Origin: Ovis canadensis
Lineage: Eukaryota > Chordata > Mammalia > Artiodactyla > Bovidae
Direction of reading: 5' to 3'
DNA: 64,000 bases
NCBI RefSeq assembly: GCF_042477335.2
Contig: NC_091255.1
Coordinates: 49,268,501 to 49,332,500, forward strand
Part shown: positions 1 to 16,560 of the stretch, in pieces
Position numbering within the stretch: position 1 is the stretch's first letter
Layout: every line of letters begins with the position of its first letter
Translations under genes and position numbers: made by a program
The notes under the pieces: generated by a model
Seen by the model: the letters and a program-made list of their open reading frames with translations, nothing else
Told to the model about the DNA's origin: nothing
Database searches by the model: none

Positions 1-318
1 GTAGGGAACAATCTCCCAAGTATAACATTGAGTGGGGGGAAGAAAGAGTGTAGCTAGCTAATTTTACAAAGATTAAAATATATGCAAAACAATTCCCCAT
101 TTTGCTTAGGGATATAAATATAATGAGACTTATAAGCATCAGACCTGGGAGCCAGGTTAGACTGATAGAGGGGGATAAGATGGGTGGGGGTGTGGTTTAG
201 GTGCTGGGGTGGGAATTAGGGGGACTTCAGTAACATTATAAATGTTTCACTTCTTAAACATAGGAGTTCATTATATTTTTCTTGATAACTTTTGTAACTT
301 TATCTTAAATAAATTTAA

Positions 319-522
319 GTGAATGTTGCTCAGCCATGTCCGACTCTGTGACCCCATGGATTGTAGCTTGCCAGGCTCATATGTCCATGGAATTCTCCAG
401 GCCAGAATACTGGAGAGGTATTAGCTGTTCCTTTCTTCAGGGGATTTTCCCAACCCAGGGATCGAACCACGTCTCCCACATTGCAGGTGGATCCTTTACC
501 ATCTGAGCCACCAGGGAAGCCC
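319..522 (-). mobile_element. Bov-tA SINE
   Basis: Antisense copy running from the Bov-A-like end (GCTCAGCCATGTCCGACTC) to the tRNA-Glu-like head (CTGAGCCACCAGGGAAGC). TATCTTAAATA occurs at 301 and 534, a possible but imprecisely placed target duplication. Confidence 0.9.
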
Positions 523-654
523 AAATACCTGTGTATCTTAAATATAAGATAATAAAACTTTAAAAATTGTGTTAAAGGAATGTTAAAGACCACCTTATCA
601 ACATCTTGAATGATTAGGCATTAAACCAAATCTACAACCATTTTATTTCATAAT

Positions 655-835
655 AAATGGATTAAATGTATACAGCTATATAATTTACTTACATAGCACT
701 GTTTTAAGCACTTCACAAACATTAATTCATTTAATCCTCAGCAATTCTGAGGTAAGCATTTCATCGATGAGAGACTGAGACAAGGAGAGATCCAATAATG
801 TGCCCAGCATCACTCAGCTACTAAATGGCATTTTA
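655..835. repeat. MIR-like old SINE fragment
   Basis: The run of CACTTCACAAACATTAATTC, a fall to GAGGTAAGC, and CACTCAGCTACTAAATGGCA shows the core and right side of a MIR element. Diverged; identification by pattern only. Confidence 0.6.
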
Positions 836-932
836 AATTCAATTTGTGTTTTTCAAAGATTAGGTAAATGTTAAAACTTATTATAGATGGTAGTAGTTTC
901 ACCCAGTTTTATAGAGGACTCAGAATTCTGGC

Positions 933-1205
933 AGAGAAGGCAATGGCACTCCACTCCAATACTCTTGCCTGGAAAATCCCATGGACGAAGGAGCCTGGTG
1001 GGCTGCAGTCCATGGGGTCGCCAAGAGTCGACTGAGCGACTTGACTTTCCCTTTTCACTTTCATGCATTAGGGAGAAGGAAATGGCAACCCACTCCAGTG
1101 TTCTTGCCTGGAGATTCCCAGGGACGGGGGAGCTTGGTGGGCTGTCATCTATGGGGTCACACAGAGTCGGACACGACTGAAGTGACTTAGCAGCAGCAGC
1201 AGCAG
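933..1205 (+). mobile_element. Bov-A2 SINE (dimer)
   Basis: Two Bov-A units in tandem (GAGAAGGCAATGGCACTCCA... and GAGAAGGAAATGGCAACCCA...) ending in a CAG trinucleotide tail. CAGAATTCTG at 921-930 is repeated exactly at 1203-1212, a target-site duplication. Confidence 0.92.
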
Positions 1206-1721
1206 AATTCTGAAGCAAGCACAAATAAAGCTTTATTTTTCTGGGAATATTGAAAATTGTAGGTTGTGCTGTGCTCCAAGTCATATGACCTTATAAGTGA
1301 TTGCAGATTATGAAACTGTGTGTGAATTATTAAGAATCCCTCTTTTGATGCCTTTTGTTGTCAGAGCATCTGGAAGTCTTTCAAACCGTGTACGTAGAAC
1401 AACATTGCTTTCCATGGTTGTAATATAATAATAGTAACAACAGTATTACTAATAATATTATTATTTTGGAGTTTGATGTGTGCCTGGAGTGGGCCCTTAT
1501 GGGAGGGGGAAAAGCAGTAATGTGTGAATTTTTCAAACTTTCTTCGTGGGTGGTCTATTGGAGGCACTAATTCTATAAGGGGTGAATGGCAGGGAAAGTG
1601 AGAATGTTAAGGAAGGTCTTCTTTGTAGTGATGGAGGATCATTTCCATTTTGTTCCAGGCTTGCTTGTGCTCTTTCTTGTAGCTCAAGTCCCTGATTTTG
1701 GCTCGTCTATTCATAATTTGG

Positions 1722-1931
1722 TGTGTGCTTAGTCGCTCAGCCATGTTTGACTCTTTGCGACCCCACAGATTATAACTTGCCAGGCTCCTCTGTCCATGGG
1801 ATTTTTCAGGCAAGAATATTAGAGTGAGTTGCCATTTCCCTCTCCAGGGGATCTTTCCACCCCAGGGATCAAACCCACGTCTCCTGTATTGCAGAACGAT
1901 TCTTTCCCTGGCTGAGCCATCGAGAAAGTCC
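1722..1931 (-). mobile_element. Bov-tA SINE
   Basis: Antisense copy from GTGCTTAGTCGCTCAGCC to the degraded tRNA-like head ending GAGCCATCGAGAAAGTCC. Confidence 0.9.
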
Positions 1932-2100
1932 CTGATAATTTGAGGGGGCTGGAACTAGTTCTCCCACTTATTTTTTTTTTGCAGTGCCTATTTTGTGGTA
2001 GGAACTCAGTGATCATGCCTTGGTAATGATAGGTTTTTAGATTTAATTTTTCCGACTACATCAGTGACCTAAGTGGCTCTATATTTCTGGTCATTCACTA

Positions 2101-8272
<6,172 letters not shown>

Positions 8273-8790
8273 TTCAGCTGCCAAGTCGTGTCCGACTCTT
8301 TGCAACCCCATGGACTATAGCATGCCAGGCTTCCCCATCCCTCACCATCTCCCAGAGTTTGCCCAAGTTCCTGCCCATTGAACTGGTGATGTCATGCAGC
8401 CGTCTCATCCTCTGTCACCCTCTTCTCACTCTGCCTTCAATTTTTGCCAGCATCAGGGTCTTTTCCAATGAGTTGGCTCTTTGTGTCCGGTGCCCAAAGT
8501 GCTGGAGCTTCAGTTTCAGCATCAGCCCTTCCAATGAATATTCAGGGTTGATTTCCTTTAGGATTGACTGGTTTGATCTCTTTGCTGTCCAAGGGATGCT
8601 CAAGAGTCTCCTCCAGCACCACCATTTGAAAGCATCAATTCTTTGGCACTCTGCCTTCTCATTAGGAAAGCTATAACAAACCTAGACAGTGTGTTAAAAA
8701 GCAAAGACATCACTTTGCCAACAAAGGTCTGTATAGTCAAGGCTATGGTCTTTCCAGTAGTCATGTATGGATGTGAGAGCTGGACCATAT
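8273..8790 (-). mobile_element. BovB LINE 3' end with 5' inversion
   Basis: 8273-8660 is antisense BovB 3' end. 8661-8790 is sense BovB (GGAAAGCTATAACAAACC to GTATGGATGTGAGAGC) that belongs immediately upstream in the consensus. The arrangement is the head inversion typical of twin-primed LINE insertion. Non-coding. Confidence 0.85.
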
Positions 8791-10160
8791 ACCATATAAT
8801 AAATATAAAGTATTAATGAGATAGTTTACATTCTTTATTTGTGATACTGTCTTTGAAATCCAATGTGTATGTTTATGCTCATTTCAATTTGGGCAAGCTA
8901 CTCTTGAAGTGCTTAGAACCCTCATGGCTAGTAGCTACTGTGTTAAACGCTGCAGCTTTAATATTTGGGCCCTGCTGGCCCACACAAATGGGAGTTCCAT
9001 GTCTGGAACATTCCACATACATACTAGATTAAAAGAAATAGTGCCAGATTTTTTTTTTTTAATGAGAGAGGAGATGTATTTAAAAGTATTCTATAAGCAT
9101 GTGAATCATGAAGTTATTTAATTCAAGATCTCAAATGTCACTTTTCAAGGAAAATTTTGCTAATTTGTTGTTAAAAATACTGTCTTTTATTAGAGAAATT
9201 GGTAATAATAGCTCATTACATGGATAGCTCATTAAATACTGCTCATTAAATAGCTCATTAAAGACTATGGCATATATAAAATTGTAGGCTCCATGTAATT
9301 CTCAGTGCACTAGTTAGAGTTACATACTATTCTTTATGTTTTAGAAATCATAACAGAGTTCAAATAAGCAAGGACCTCCTTCCTTCTTATAGGGATCATC
9401 TTGAGTCTACTCTAGTTATGAGAAAAAGAAATCATTTGGAAATGTTGTGTTTTGTTACTAGAGACAAATTAATTATAACATAACTCACAAGAACCAAAAT
9501 GATGTGGTTGAGAACACCAGTTGTAGGGACATTCACGAGAGTGAGCCCCCAGACCCTTCAGAATTAGAACTCAAGACTGAAGGTCATTCATTCATTCAGT
9601 TGGTTATTGGATGATTACTGTTTGCACAGAAGTGTGTTGGGTAAAGATAAAGTTCTAGAAGAGTTCTGAAGTGGAGAGGTGACATTTTGGACCATATTGT
9701 GGGGAGAAAAGGTGGAGAAGGAATCAGAGGAAAGAGAAAAAAAAGAGGGGGGTTCAGGGTCAGATCATAGAAAAGAGAAGCTACAAAGCCTAGATTTTAT
9801 TTGGTCGGAAATGGAAAATCATTCCTGGTTTATGAAATGGGGAGTCACACGTGAGATTAATTGGGGAGGAGTGCAGAAGATTTCAGAGTAAGGACACCAG
9901 TTAGAGAACCAGCGTTCGTGAAGAAAGAAGTAAAGTTATTTTCAAAGTTCTGGCTGGGCAATCACAGGAAACTGCATGTGAATAAGGCCATGGGCATAGA
10001 GGAGGGGGAGCATGCGTGAAATCAGCGAGTTTTAGCAAGTGGCAACTGATTTTGAAGGGAAGAGGAGGAGAGGGCAGAGATGATACAGATTTACACTCTC
10101 TGCAACTGGAACATGCATGCTTCTGTCCCAGGTTTCGAGTGAATCCCTGGGACTGGCCAC
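8791..10160. other. Intergenic, no gene seen
   Basis: AT-rich unique sequence. A short run of TAGCTCATTAAATA-like units lies at 9207-9265. The small open frames are unremarkable. Confidence 0.6.
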
Positions 10161-10233
10161 CAACTGAGGGTCCTTGGCTTTGAGCAGGAAAGAATTCAAG
10201 AGTGAGCCATAGTTATGTTGAAAAACAAAGTGA

Positions 10234-10440
10234 AAATGTTAGATGCTCAGTTGTGTCTGACTCTTTGCGATCCCATGGACTGTAGCCCACCAGGCTCCTC
10301 TGTCCATGGGATTTTCCAGGCAAGAATACTGGGGTGGGTAGTCATTTCCTTTTTCAGGGGATCTTCCTGAGCCAGGAATTGAACCCAGGTCTCCTATATT
10401 GAGGGCAGATTCTTTACTCTCTGAACCACCAGGGAAGGTC
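10234..10440 (-). mobile_element. Bov-tA SINE
   Basis: Antisense copy flanked by ACAAAGTGA at 10225-10233 and 10441-10449, a target-site duplication. Confidence 0.92.
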
Positions 10441-10548
10441 ACAAAGTGAGATGAAAGCAGGTTTATTTAGAGAGATACACATTCCATAGACAGAAAGCAG
10501 TCTGTGTGAGAAGTGAGAAGAGCTCTGAAATGTGGGATATTTAGTTTG

Positions 10549-10551
<3 letters not shown>

Positions 10552-10591
<40 letters not shown>
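10552..10591. repeat. (TG)n microsatellite, about 20 units
   Basis: Pure TG run directly adjoining the 3' end of the next SINE, as is common for Bov-tA tails. Confidence 0.97.
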
Positions 10592-10592
<1 letters not shown>

Positions 10593-10784
10593 GTCACTCA
10601 GTCATGTCTGACTCTTTGTGACTCTTCATGTGGGGTCAGGCTCTTCTGTCCATGAGAATTTCCAGGCAAGAATACTGGAGTGGGTTGCCATTTCCTTTTC
10701 CAGGGGAATCTTCCCAACCCAGGGATCAAACCGGGATCTCCTGCATTGCAGGTGGATTCTTTACCATCTGAACCACCAGAAATG
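10592..10784 (-). mobile_element. Bov-tA SINE
   Basis: Antisense copy from TAGTCACTCAGTCATGTCTG to CATCTGAACCACCAG. Confidence 0.92.
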
Positions 10785-10985
10785 AGTAATTTCATAGGCT
10801 AATGAGTGGGAGAATTATTCCAACTATTTTGGAAAAGCAGTGGAAATTTCTAGAAACTGAAGTCCAGTGACGTGCAGAGCCAAGATCCAAAGCCAGGCAG
10901 TCTGACTCCAGAGTCTACCCTTTAGAACATAAGCTGGTAATGTCTTAGTAATTGATGTAAAACACTTGGCACATAAGGTGCATTC

Positions 10986-11219
10986 ATGCTAAGTCACTTC
11001 AGTCATGTCCCACTCTTTACGACTCCATGGACTATAGTTCACCATGACTATAGTTCACCAGGCTTCTCTGTCCATGGGATTTCCCAGGCAAGAACACTGG
11101 AGTGGGTTGCCATGGCCTTCTCCCAACCCAGGAAATCTTCCCAACCCAGGGATCGAACCTGCATCTCTTATGTCTCCAGCATTGGCAGGCGGGTTCTTTA
11201 CCACTAGCGCCACCAGGGA
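10986..11219 (-). mobile_element. Bov-tA SINE with internal duplication
   Basis: Antisense copy ending in CACTAGCGCCACCAGGGAG. GACTATAGTTCACCA is repeated in tandem near 11030-11060. Confidence 0.9.
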
Positions 11220-11224
11220 GAATA

Positions 11225-11475
11225 AGACCTCCTAGTTCTTCACCATCTCCTGGAGTTTGCTCAAACTCACGTCCATTGAGTCGGTGATGCCATCCAGCCA
11301 TCTCATCTGTTGTCCCCCTCTTCTCCTTCTGCCTTCAATCTTTCCCAGCATCAAGGTCTTTTCCAATGAGTTGGCTCTTTGCATCAGGGGCCAAAGTATT
11401 GGAACTTCAGGTTCAGTATCAGTCTTTCCAATGAATATTCAGGATTGATTTCCTTTAAGATTGACTGTGATTTCC
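11225..11475 (-). mobile_element. BovB LINE 3' fragment
   Basis: Antisense BovB 3' end (CACGTCCATTGAGTCGGTGA to ATTCAGGATTGATTTCC); the terminal GAACT repeats are missing. Confidence 0.85.
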
Positions 11476-12154
11476 TTGATGTCTAACATGCAGCAAAGTC
11501 TGATAATCACTTGAGAATCACTGTTACAAATGCTAGGCTTCCTTTCACTCTTTTCCCTCTATGCTTCACCCAGAGGAAATGGGTTTTTAGCACTAATGTC
11601 TGAAATAGGACTCCCAAAGTTAAACACTGGCAAGTCCCATTATTTGCTATAGTTGATATAAATCTGAGTCCATAGGCTAAGGTAGACAGGATGCATAAGT
11701 TACTATATTTTTCTAAAACAAATTAGTCTTTACCTTGAGCTTTGATTCTGCACAGGATGTGTAATTAAATTTCATCATATGGACTTCCCACCTTTTTTCC
11801 CCCAAATTTTGCATCTAAGTTTTGGGGAACTTCGTAGTTGTGACTATGGGGCCCCTGTACTATCTTTGATGTCATCTAAGTCTGGGTTCCCTGAGTCAGT
11901 CTCTATCCTTCCTACTGGTTCCATTTGTGTTGTTGGGGGTTGGGGAAGAAATTAACACAAAATCTCCCAACCCAGAAATCCTCTCCACAAAGACAGTAGA
12001 GAAAGAAAACACGTTGCTTTATATTAGAATATGATGCACATCCCAGGAATCACTGAGTGCAAAGACAGGAGAAAATCTTCCCCTTCTAGAATCAAGCAGA
12101 TACAATCTGTTACACCACTGTTCTCAAGAGAAACAGTAACTAGTCCTCCAGAAA
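11476..12154. other. Intergenic, no gene seen
   Basis: Unique-looking sequence between a BovB fragment and the repeat at 12155. The part from about 11930 may belong to that repeat. Confidence 0.5.
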
Positions 12155-12570
12155 GAGGACTTGACATCACCATTTGTCACACACAGTTCATCTTGTAACT
12201 TTACCTGGTAATTGGGGTCACCATCTGTGTTCGCTAATGGGCGTCACATAAAGGAAAACTACACTTCTTGTAATAGGAGGTAGTTTTGGAGAGAGGCTCC
12301 TACGTTCCCACAGGAACTGGGAGACTGGTGTGCTATTTTCCTTGGATGTTTACATTTCAAATTCAAAGACATTCATAGGTTGCAAAGCTGGACAAAATCT
12401 TACTTAGCTTTAAAAAAGATTCACTTACGTTTCAAAGGAACAAAGAAAGAATTTACAATAACAAGGTTTCTAAAGTAAATGCTCTAAGAAAACGGAGTGT
12501 GTGTGTGTGTCTTACCTTATTTCAACAGGGAAGATTAAGCCTCTTAGTTTGAATTTGTATTTGTGCTTTT
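12155..12570 (+). repeat. Unclassified repeat, copy 1 of an inverted pair
   Basis: Matches the reverse complement of 18503-18948 over most of its length. Shared blocks include CTTGTAATAGGAGGTAGTTT and CCTTGGATGTTTACATT. Diverged by substitutions and indels. Family unknown to me; possibly LTR-derived. Confidence 0.7.
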
Positions 12571-13011
12571 AGCCGCTTGCTTCCTGCTTGAGGCCTTGAG
12601 AACCATTCTGCTACATTAGTGTGCCCCTGGAACAGATATACCAGGTGGGTTGTTTGTAGCTCCAGCTGCCAGATACCCCGTTCAACCATAACCTATTTGG
12701 CTGTTGTCCATTTCCTGGGGTCACAGTCCAAGAAGCAGGATGTAGTGCTCCTAAGCCATCAGGTCCCCAAGCTTACCTCCTGTTCTGCTGCTTTGCAGGG
12801 GCTCGGACTCAGCAGCAGGGGCTGGGGCTCCTCTCTTGGAGACTTACCACTACCCCTGTCTCTTCATTCCTCCTTTCTCCCCTCTCCCTTCAGTCCCAGG
12901 GAAGCTCTTCTATCCTAAGGTTCTGTTCTACAATATAAGCCCCAAGACCTGTCTGTCCTGTTCACAGCTCTTTCATCACTTTCTAGCTTTGTGCCTGGCA
13001 GTGAGGAGACA

Positions 13012-13895
13012 ATCAGTTCAGTTCAGTTCAGTTCAGTTCAGTCTCTCAGTCATGTCTGACTCTTTGTGACCCCATGAATTGCAGCATGCCAGTCCTCCCT
13101 GTCCATCACCAACTCCTGGAGTTCACTCAAACTCACGTCCGTTGAGTTGGCGATGCCATCCAGCCATCTCATCCTCGGTCGTCCCCTTCTCCTCCTGCCC
13201 CCAAACCCTCTCAGCATCAGAGTCTTTTCCAATAAGTCAACTCTTCACATGAGATGGCCAAAGTATTAGAGTTTCAGCTTTAGCATCATTCCTTCCAAAG
13301 AACACCCAGGACTGATCTCCTTTAGAATGGACTGGTTGGATCTCCTTGTAGTCCAAGGGACTCTCAAGAGTCTTCTCCAACACCACAGTTCAAAAGCATC
13401 AATTCTTCAGCACTCAGCCTTCTTCACAGTCCAACTCTCACATCCATACATGACTACTGGAAAAACCATAGCTTTGACTAGGCGGACCTTTGTTGGCAAA
13501 GTAATGTCTCTGCTTTTCAATATGCTATCTAGGTTGATCATAACTTTCCTTACAAGGAGTAAACATCTTTTAATTTCATGGCTGCAGTCACCATCTGCAG
13601 TGATTTTGGAGCCCAAAAAATAAAGTCTGACACTGTTTCCACTGTTTCCCCATCTATTTGCCATGAAGTGATGGGACCAGATGCCATGATCTTAGTTTTC
13701 TGAATGTTGAGCTTTAAGCCAACTTTTTCACTCTCCTCTTTCACTTTCATCAAGATGCTTTTTAGTTCCTCTTCACTTTCTGCCATAAGGGTGGTGTCAT
13801 CTGCATATCTGAGGTTATTAATATTTCTCCCAGCAATCTTGATTCCAGCTTGTGCTTCTTCCAGCCCAGCGTTTCTCATGATGCACTCTGCATAT
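13012..13895 (-). mobile_element. BovB LINE, 5'-truncated
   Basis: Antisense copy with TTCAG terminal repeats at 13012-13040. On the minus strand it encodes remnants of the end of the reverse transcriptase, including the YADD box in LRYADDTTLMAES. Frames are broken, so it is not functional. 5' truncated at about 13895. Confidence 0.93.
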
Positions 13896-15867
13896 AATGC
13901 ATATAAAATGAATGATGCTTCTTCTGTTGTTTGGACCCTGAATCCTCTTTATTCCAAGACCAAGGATTCTGCTTGCATTCTACTTCCCTGAGGCAATGAA
14001 CAGAGTCACTTATTTGCTTGAAGGAGGTGGGAGTGGGGGGTGATGAACTACCAGCAGACGGATACATAGTTCAAAACCATTACATTCCCCACATTTTTAG
14101 TGTTTATGAATCCAAGCAAGTCAGGCACATACCCATCCTCCATCTTAATGGATTTTTACTGAGTGATATGTTGGGATTTTGGCCTGAACCTTTGAAGGAA
14201 ACAGTGTCTCTTCTAACCTGCTTGTACTTAAGACTGGATTTTTGCTTTCAGGATGAAAAAAAACATTGAAAGGAAAATAATAGGTTCATTTATTTTCAAG
14301 TAATGTACTTGGGTGCATATGTATGTGCTTTTAATATAATGTGCTTGGGCATCTGTTCAAGTGCCTAATTTTGTTGCATGTGTGGGTCCTGAATCTTAAT
14401 CCACTTAGTATTTTGCCTGTCCTACATATAAAAGTTGTGATCAGGTTTTATTCTAAAAACTGTACTGTGTAGCACAGGGAACTCTGCTTAATACACTTAG
14501 GTGACCTGGATGAGAAGGAAGTCCAAAGGGAAGGGTTGGCTGATTCACCTTGCTGTGCAGTAAAAACCAACACAACATTGTAAAGCAACTGCAGTGCAAT
14601 AAAAATTAATTTGAAAAAAAGGTAAAAACCGTACCAGAGAGAACCAATGGCACATAAGTTTCTATCCAAGGGATTTCTCCTCCAGGCAGTTGTACATGCG
14701 AATCTCTTTCCTTTAAACAGTCTAACTGATCCTTTAATTAGGGGGATAATCTCATAGAGCTTGGGTATTATTTTGCTTATTAAGAGTAATGTCTTTAGCT
14801 GCTTAAGATAGTGTGAGTTTCTTTTTTAATCAATCATGCCATTTGATAGATTATAGATGCATAATTCATCAGCAAATAAAAATGTATTTTTTTGTACTTA
14901 AAAAAAAAATTGGCGTGTGACAGAACTTCAGTTTACTGTTTTGTCCTCTTTCTCTCATATTGTTGATTTTTCTCACAGGAGCACGCCTCCACACGATCTG
15001 GTTTAATCTTATGTTTCATGTATCAGTTAAGAATATAATTAGACAGATTTGTGTTGGAGCATGTTTGTCAGCATTTCCCAGCCTGTTTTAAGGTGTGTGA
15101 GTGATACTGGCGTTCATTTCTATTTGTCCTGCACATGCATTTCACATGGAGTGATTTATCAGACCACCGTACACACGCCAGAGTGTTCTTGGTAAAATTC
15201 TTTGCTGTTGTAACTCAAGAGTGAAACGCAGGGCTATTTCTCTAATCAAAGGTTTGGCATTTGGGTCCTATTTTTTCTGGCATTTTCCATAGCGCTTCCC
15301 CTTCCTAGCTTGTTCTTTGTTGCCCAGTACATGGATGTTTCGCGCTCCCAAAATGAGCATTATTAGAGAGTGAGGCCAATTTAGGATACCAATTATGTAG
15401 CGTTTCAGTGTATTACCAATATAACCCGTGTTATATTGTTAGCAGTGCAGACTAAACACTAAACAAAACTCCACAAGAATTCAATTTCCTGTTCTCCACT
15501 CCCTTTTCATTAGGAGACCCCAACCTCTGAAGTTATAATTCTTAAGCTAAAACTGTGTGCCCATCCATTGCTCCCATTTGAGCCACAACATTAGACTTTC
15601 TTTGTTGGGTCCCAGTACATCTTCTTCACCAGTTTGACAGGAATTCTTCTAGCTTCTCTTCCCGCCTTTGAAAAACTGATTTTTCTAAACCTTCTTTCTC
15701 TAACTTTTGACATTGACCCTGCTGTCTTCTAGAAAGTGTCCTGGGGAGTCTTGTCTTAGTTAACTTCCCTTTGTCTTAGTTTATTTTAGACAACTTAATC
15801 CTTTTTGTTTGCATTCATCCTTTCTTGGATATTATCTTCTTGCCTTCTTTTTGTCTCTCTTTAAACA
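13896..15867. other. Intergenic with one L1 fragment
   Basis: Apart from the L1 fragment at 14440-14620 I see AT-rich unique sequence without exons. Confidence 0.55.
14440..14620 (+). mobile_element. L1 3' UTR fragment (artiodactyl type)
   Basis: Contains CAGGGAACTCTGCTTAATAC and ACCAACACAACATTGTAAAG followed by an A-rich end, the 3' terminus of a common artiodactyl L1. Confidence 0.75.
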
Positions 15868-16215
15868 TTAAATATACATATGTACATTCTTTTCCATGAT
15901 GACTGATCACATGATATTGAATAGAATTCCCTGTGCTATACAGTAGGACCTTATTGCTTATCCACTCAACATATAATGGTTTGTCTCTGCTGTTCCCAAA
16001 CTCACAATCCATTTCTCCCTCACCTCACCCCCTTGGCAACCACATGCTTAGTCTCTATGTCTGTAAGTATTTCTGTTTCATAGATAAGTTCATTTGTGTT
16101 ATATTTTAGATACCACATATGAGTGATAGAATATGGTATTTGTCTTTTTCTGACTTACTTCACATATTATGATAATTTCTAGTTCATCCATGTTGCTAAA
16201 CATTTTAATTTTGTT
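15868..16215 (-). mobile_element. L1 3' UTR fragment
   Basis: Antisense copy with ATTCCCTGTGCTATACAGTA, CCACATGCTTAGTCTCTATG and CATAGATAAGTTCATTTGTG. Confidence 0.8.
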
Positions 16216-16449
16216 AACTTTTTTTTTTTGACCTAGTCCATTCTCAGAGCTTTCTGCTCTGCACAGCAGTTTTTAGCATCCTGGTTGATAGTCCCCATAG
16301 TAACCTAAAAGCATCCCTTAATTCTGCTCAACTCTTCCCCTGAATGCACCTGTGAATTTTCTTCCCTTCAGTCTGGTTTGTGTTTCTCTTTATAGTATTG
16401 CATAACTGTTATTTGACAGTAATTCACATGTGTTTACTCATTCAAGGGC

Positions 16450-16560
16450 ATTTAAAATTTTTAATTAAACTTTTGAGGTAATTTTAGATTTAGTTGTAAG
16501 AAATAGTAACAGCAAAAACTCACACGCCCTTTATTAAAATCCCCCAGTGGTAATATCATT
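16450..16560 (-). mobile_element. Old L1 fragment, left part
   Basis: TTGTAAGAAATAGTAACAGC up to CAGTGGTAATATCAT. It continues at 18229 after the BovB insertion, with TGGTAATATC duplicated. Confidence 0.6.

Larger units (their letters stand above)
10165..10860 (-). repeat. ERV-type LTR fragment split by two SINEs
   Basis: Three pieces (10165-10233, 10441-10551, 10785-10860) read as one LTR-like repeat: TTTGAGCAGGAAAGAATTCA, then CAGGTTTATTTAGAGAGATA, then TTTCATAGGCTAATGAGTGG. On the minus strand it carries AATAAA. Two Bov-tA copies are inserted. I recognise it as a common ruminant LTR type without being sure of its name. Confidence 0.55.

Noticed and set aside
319..522. tRNA gene in the tRNA-like heads of SINEs
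   Set aside because: Only the promoter-box part of a tRNA is present, fused to SINE body sequence, and the copies are dispersed; they are SINEs.
13407..13879. Minus-strand open frames with a YADD box
   Set aside because: Part of a 5'-truncated BovB; not an independent gene.
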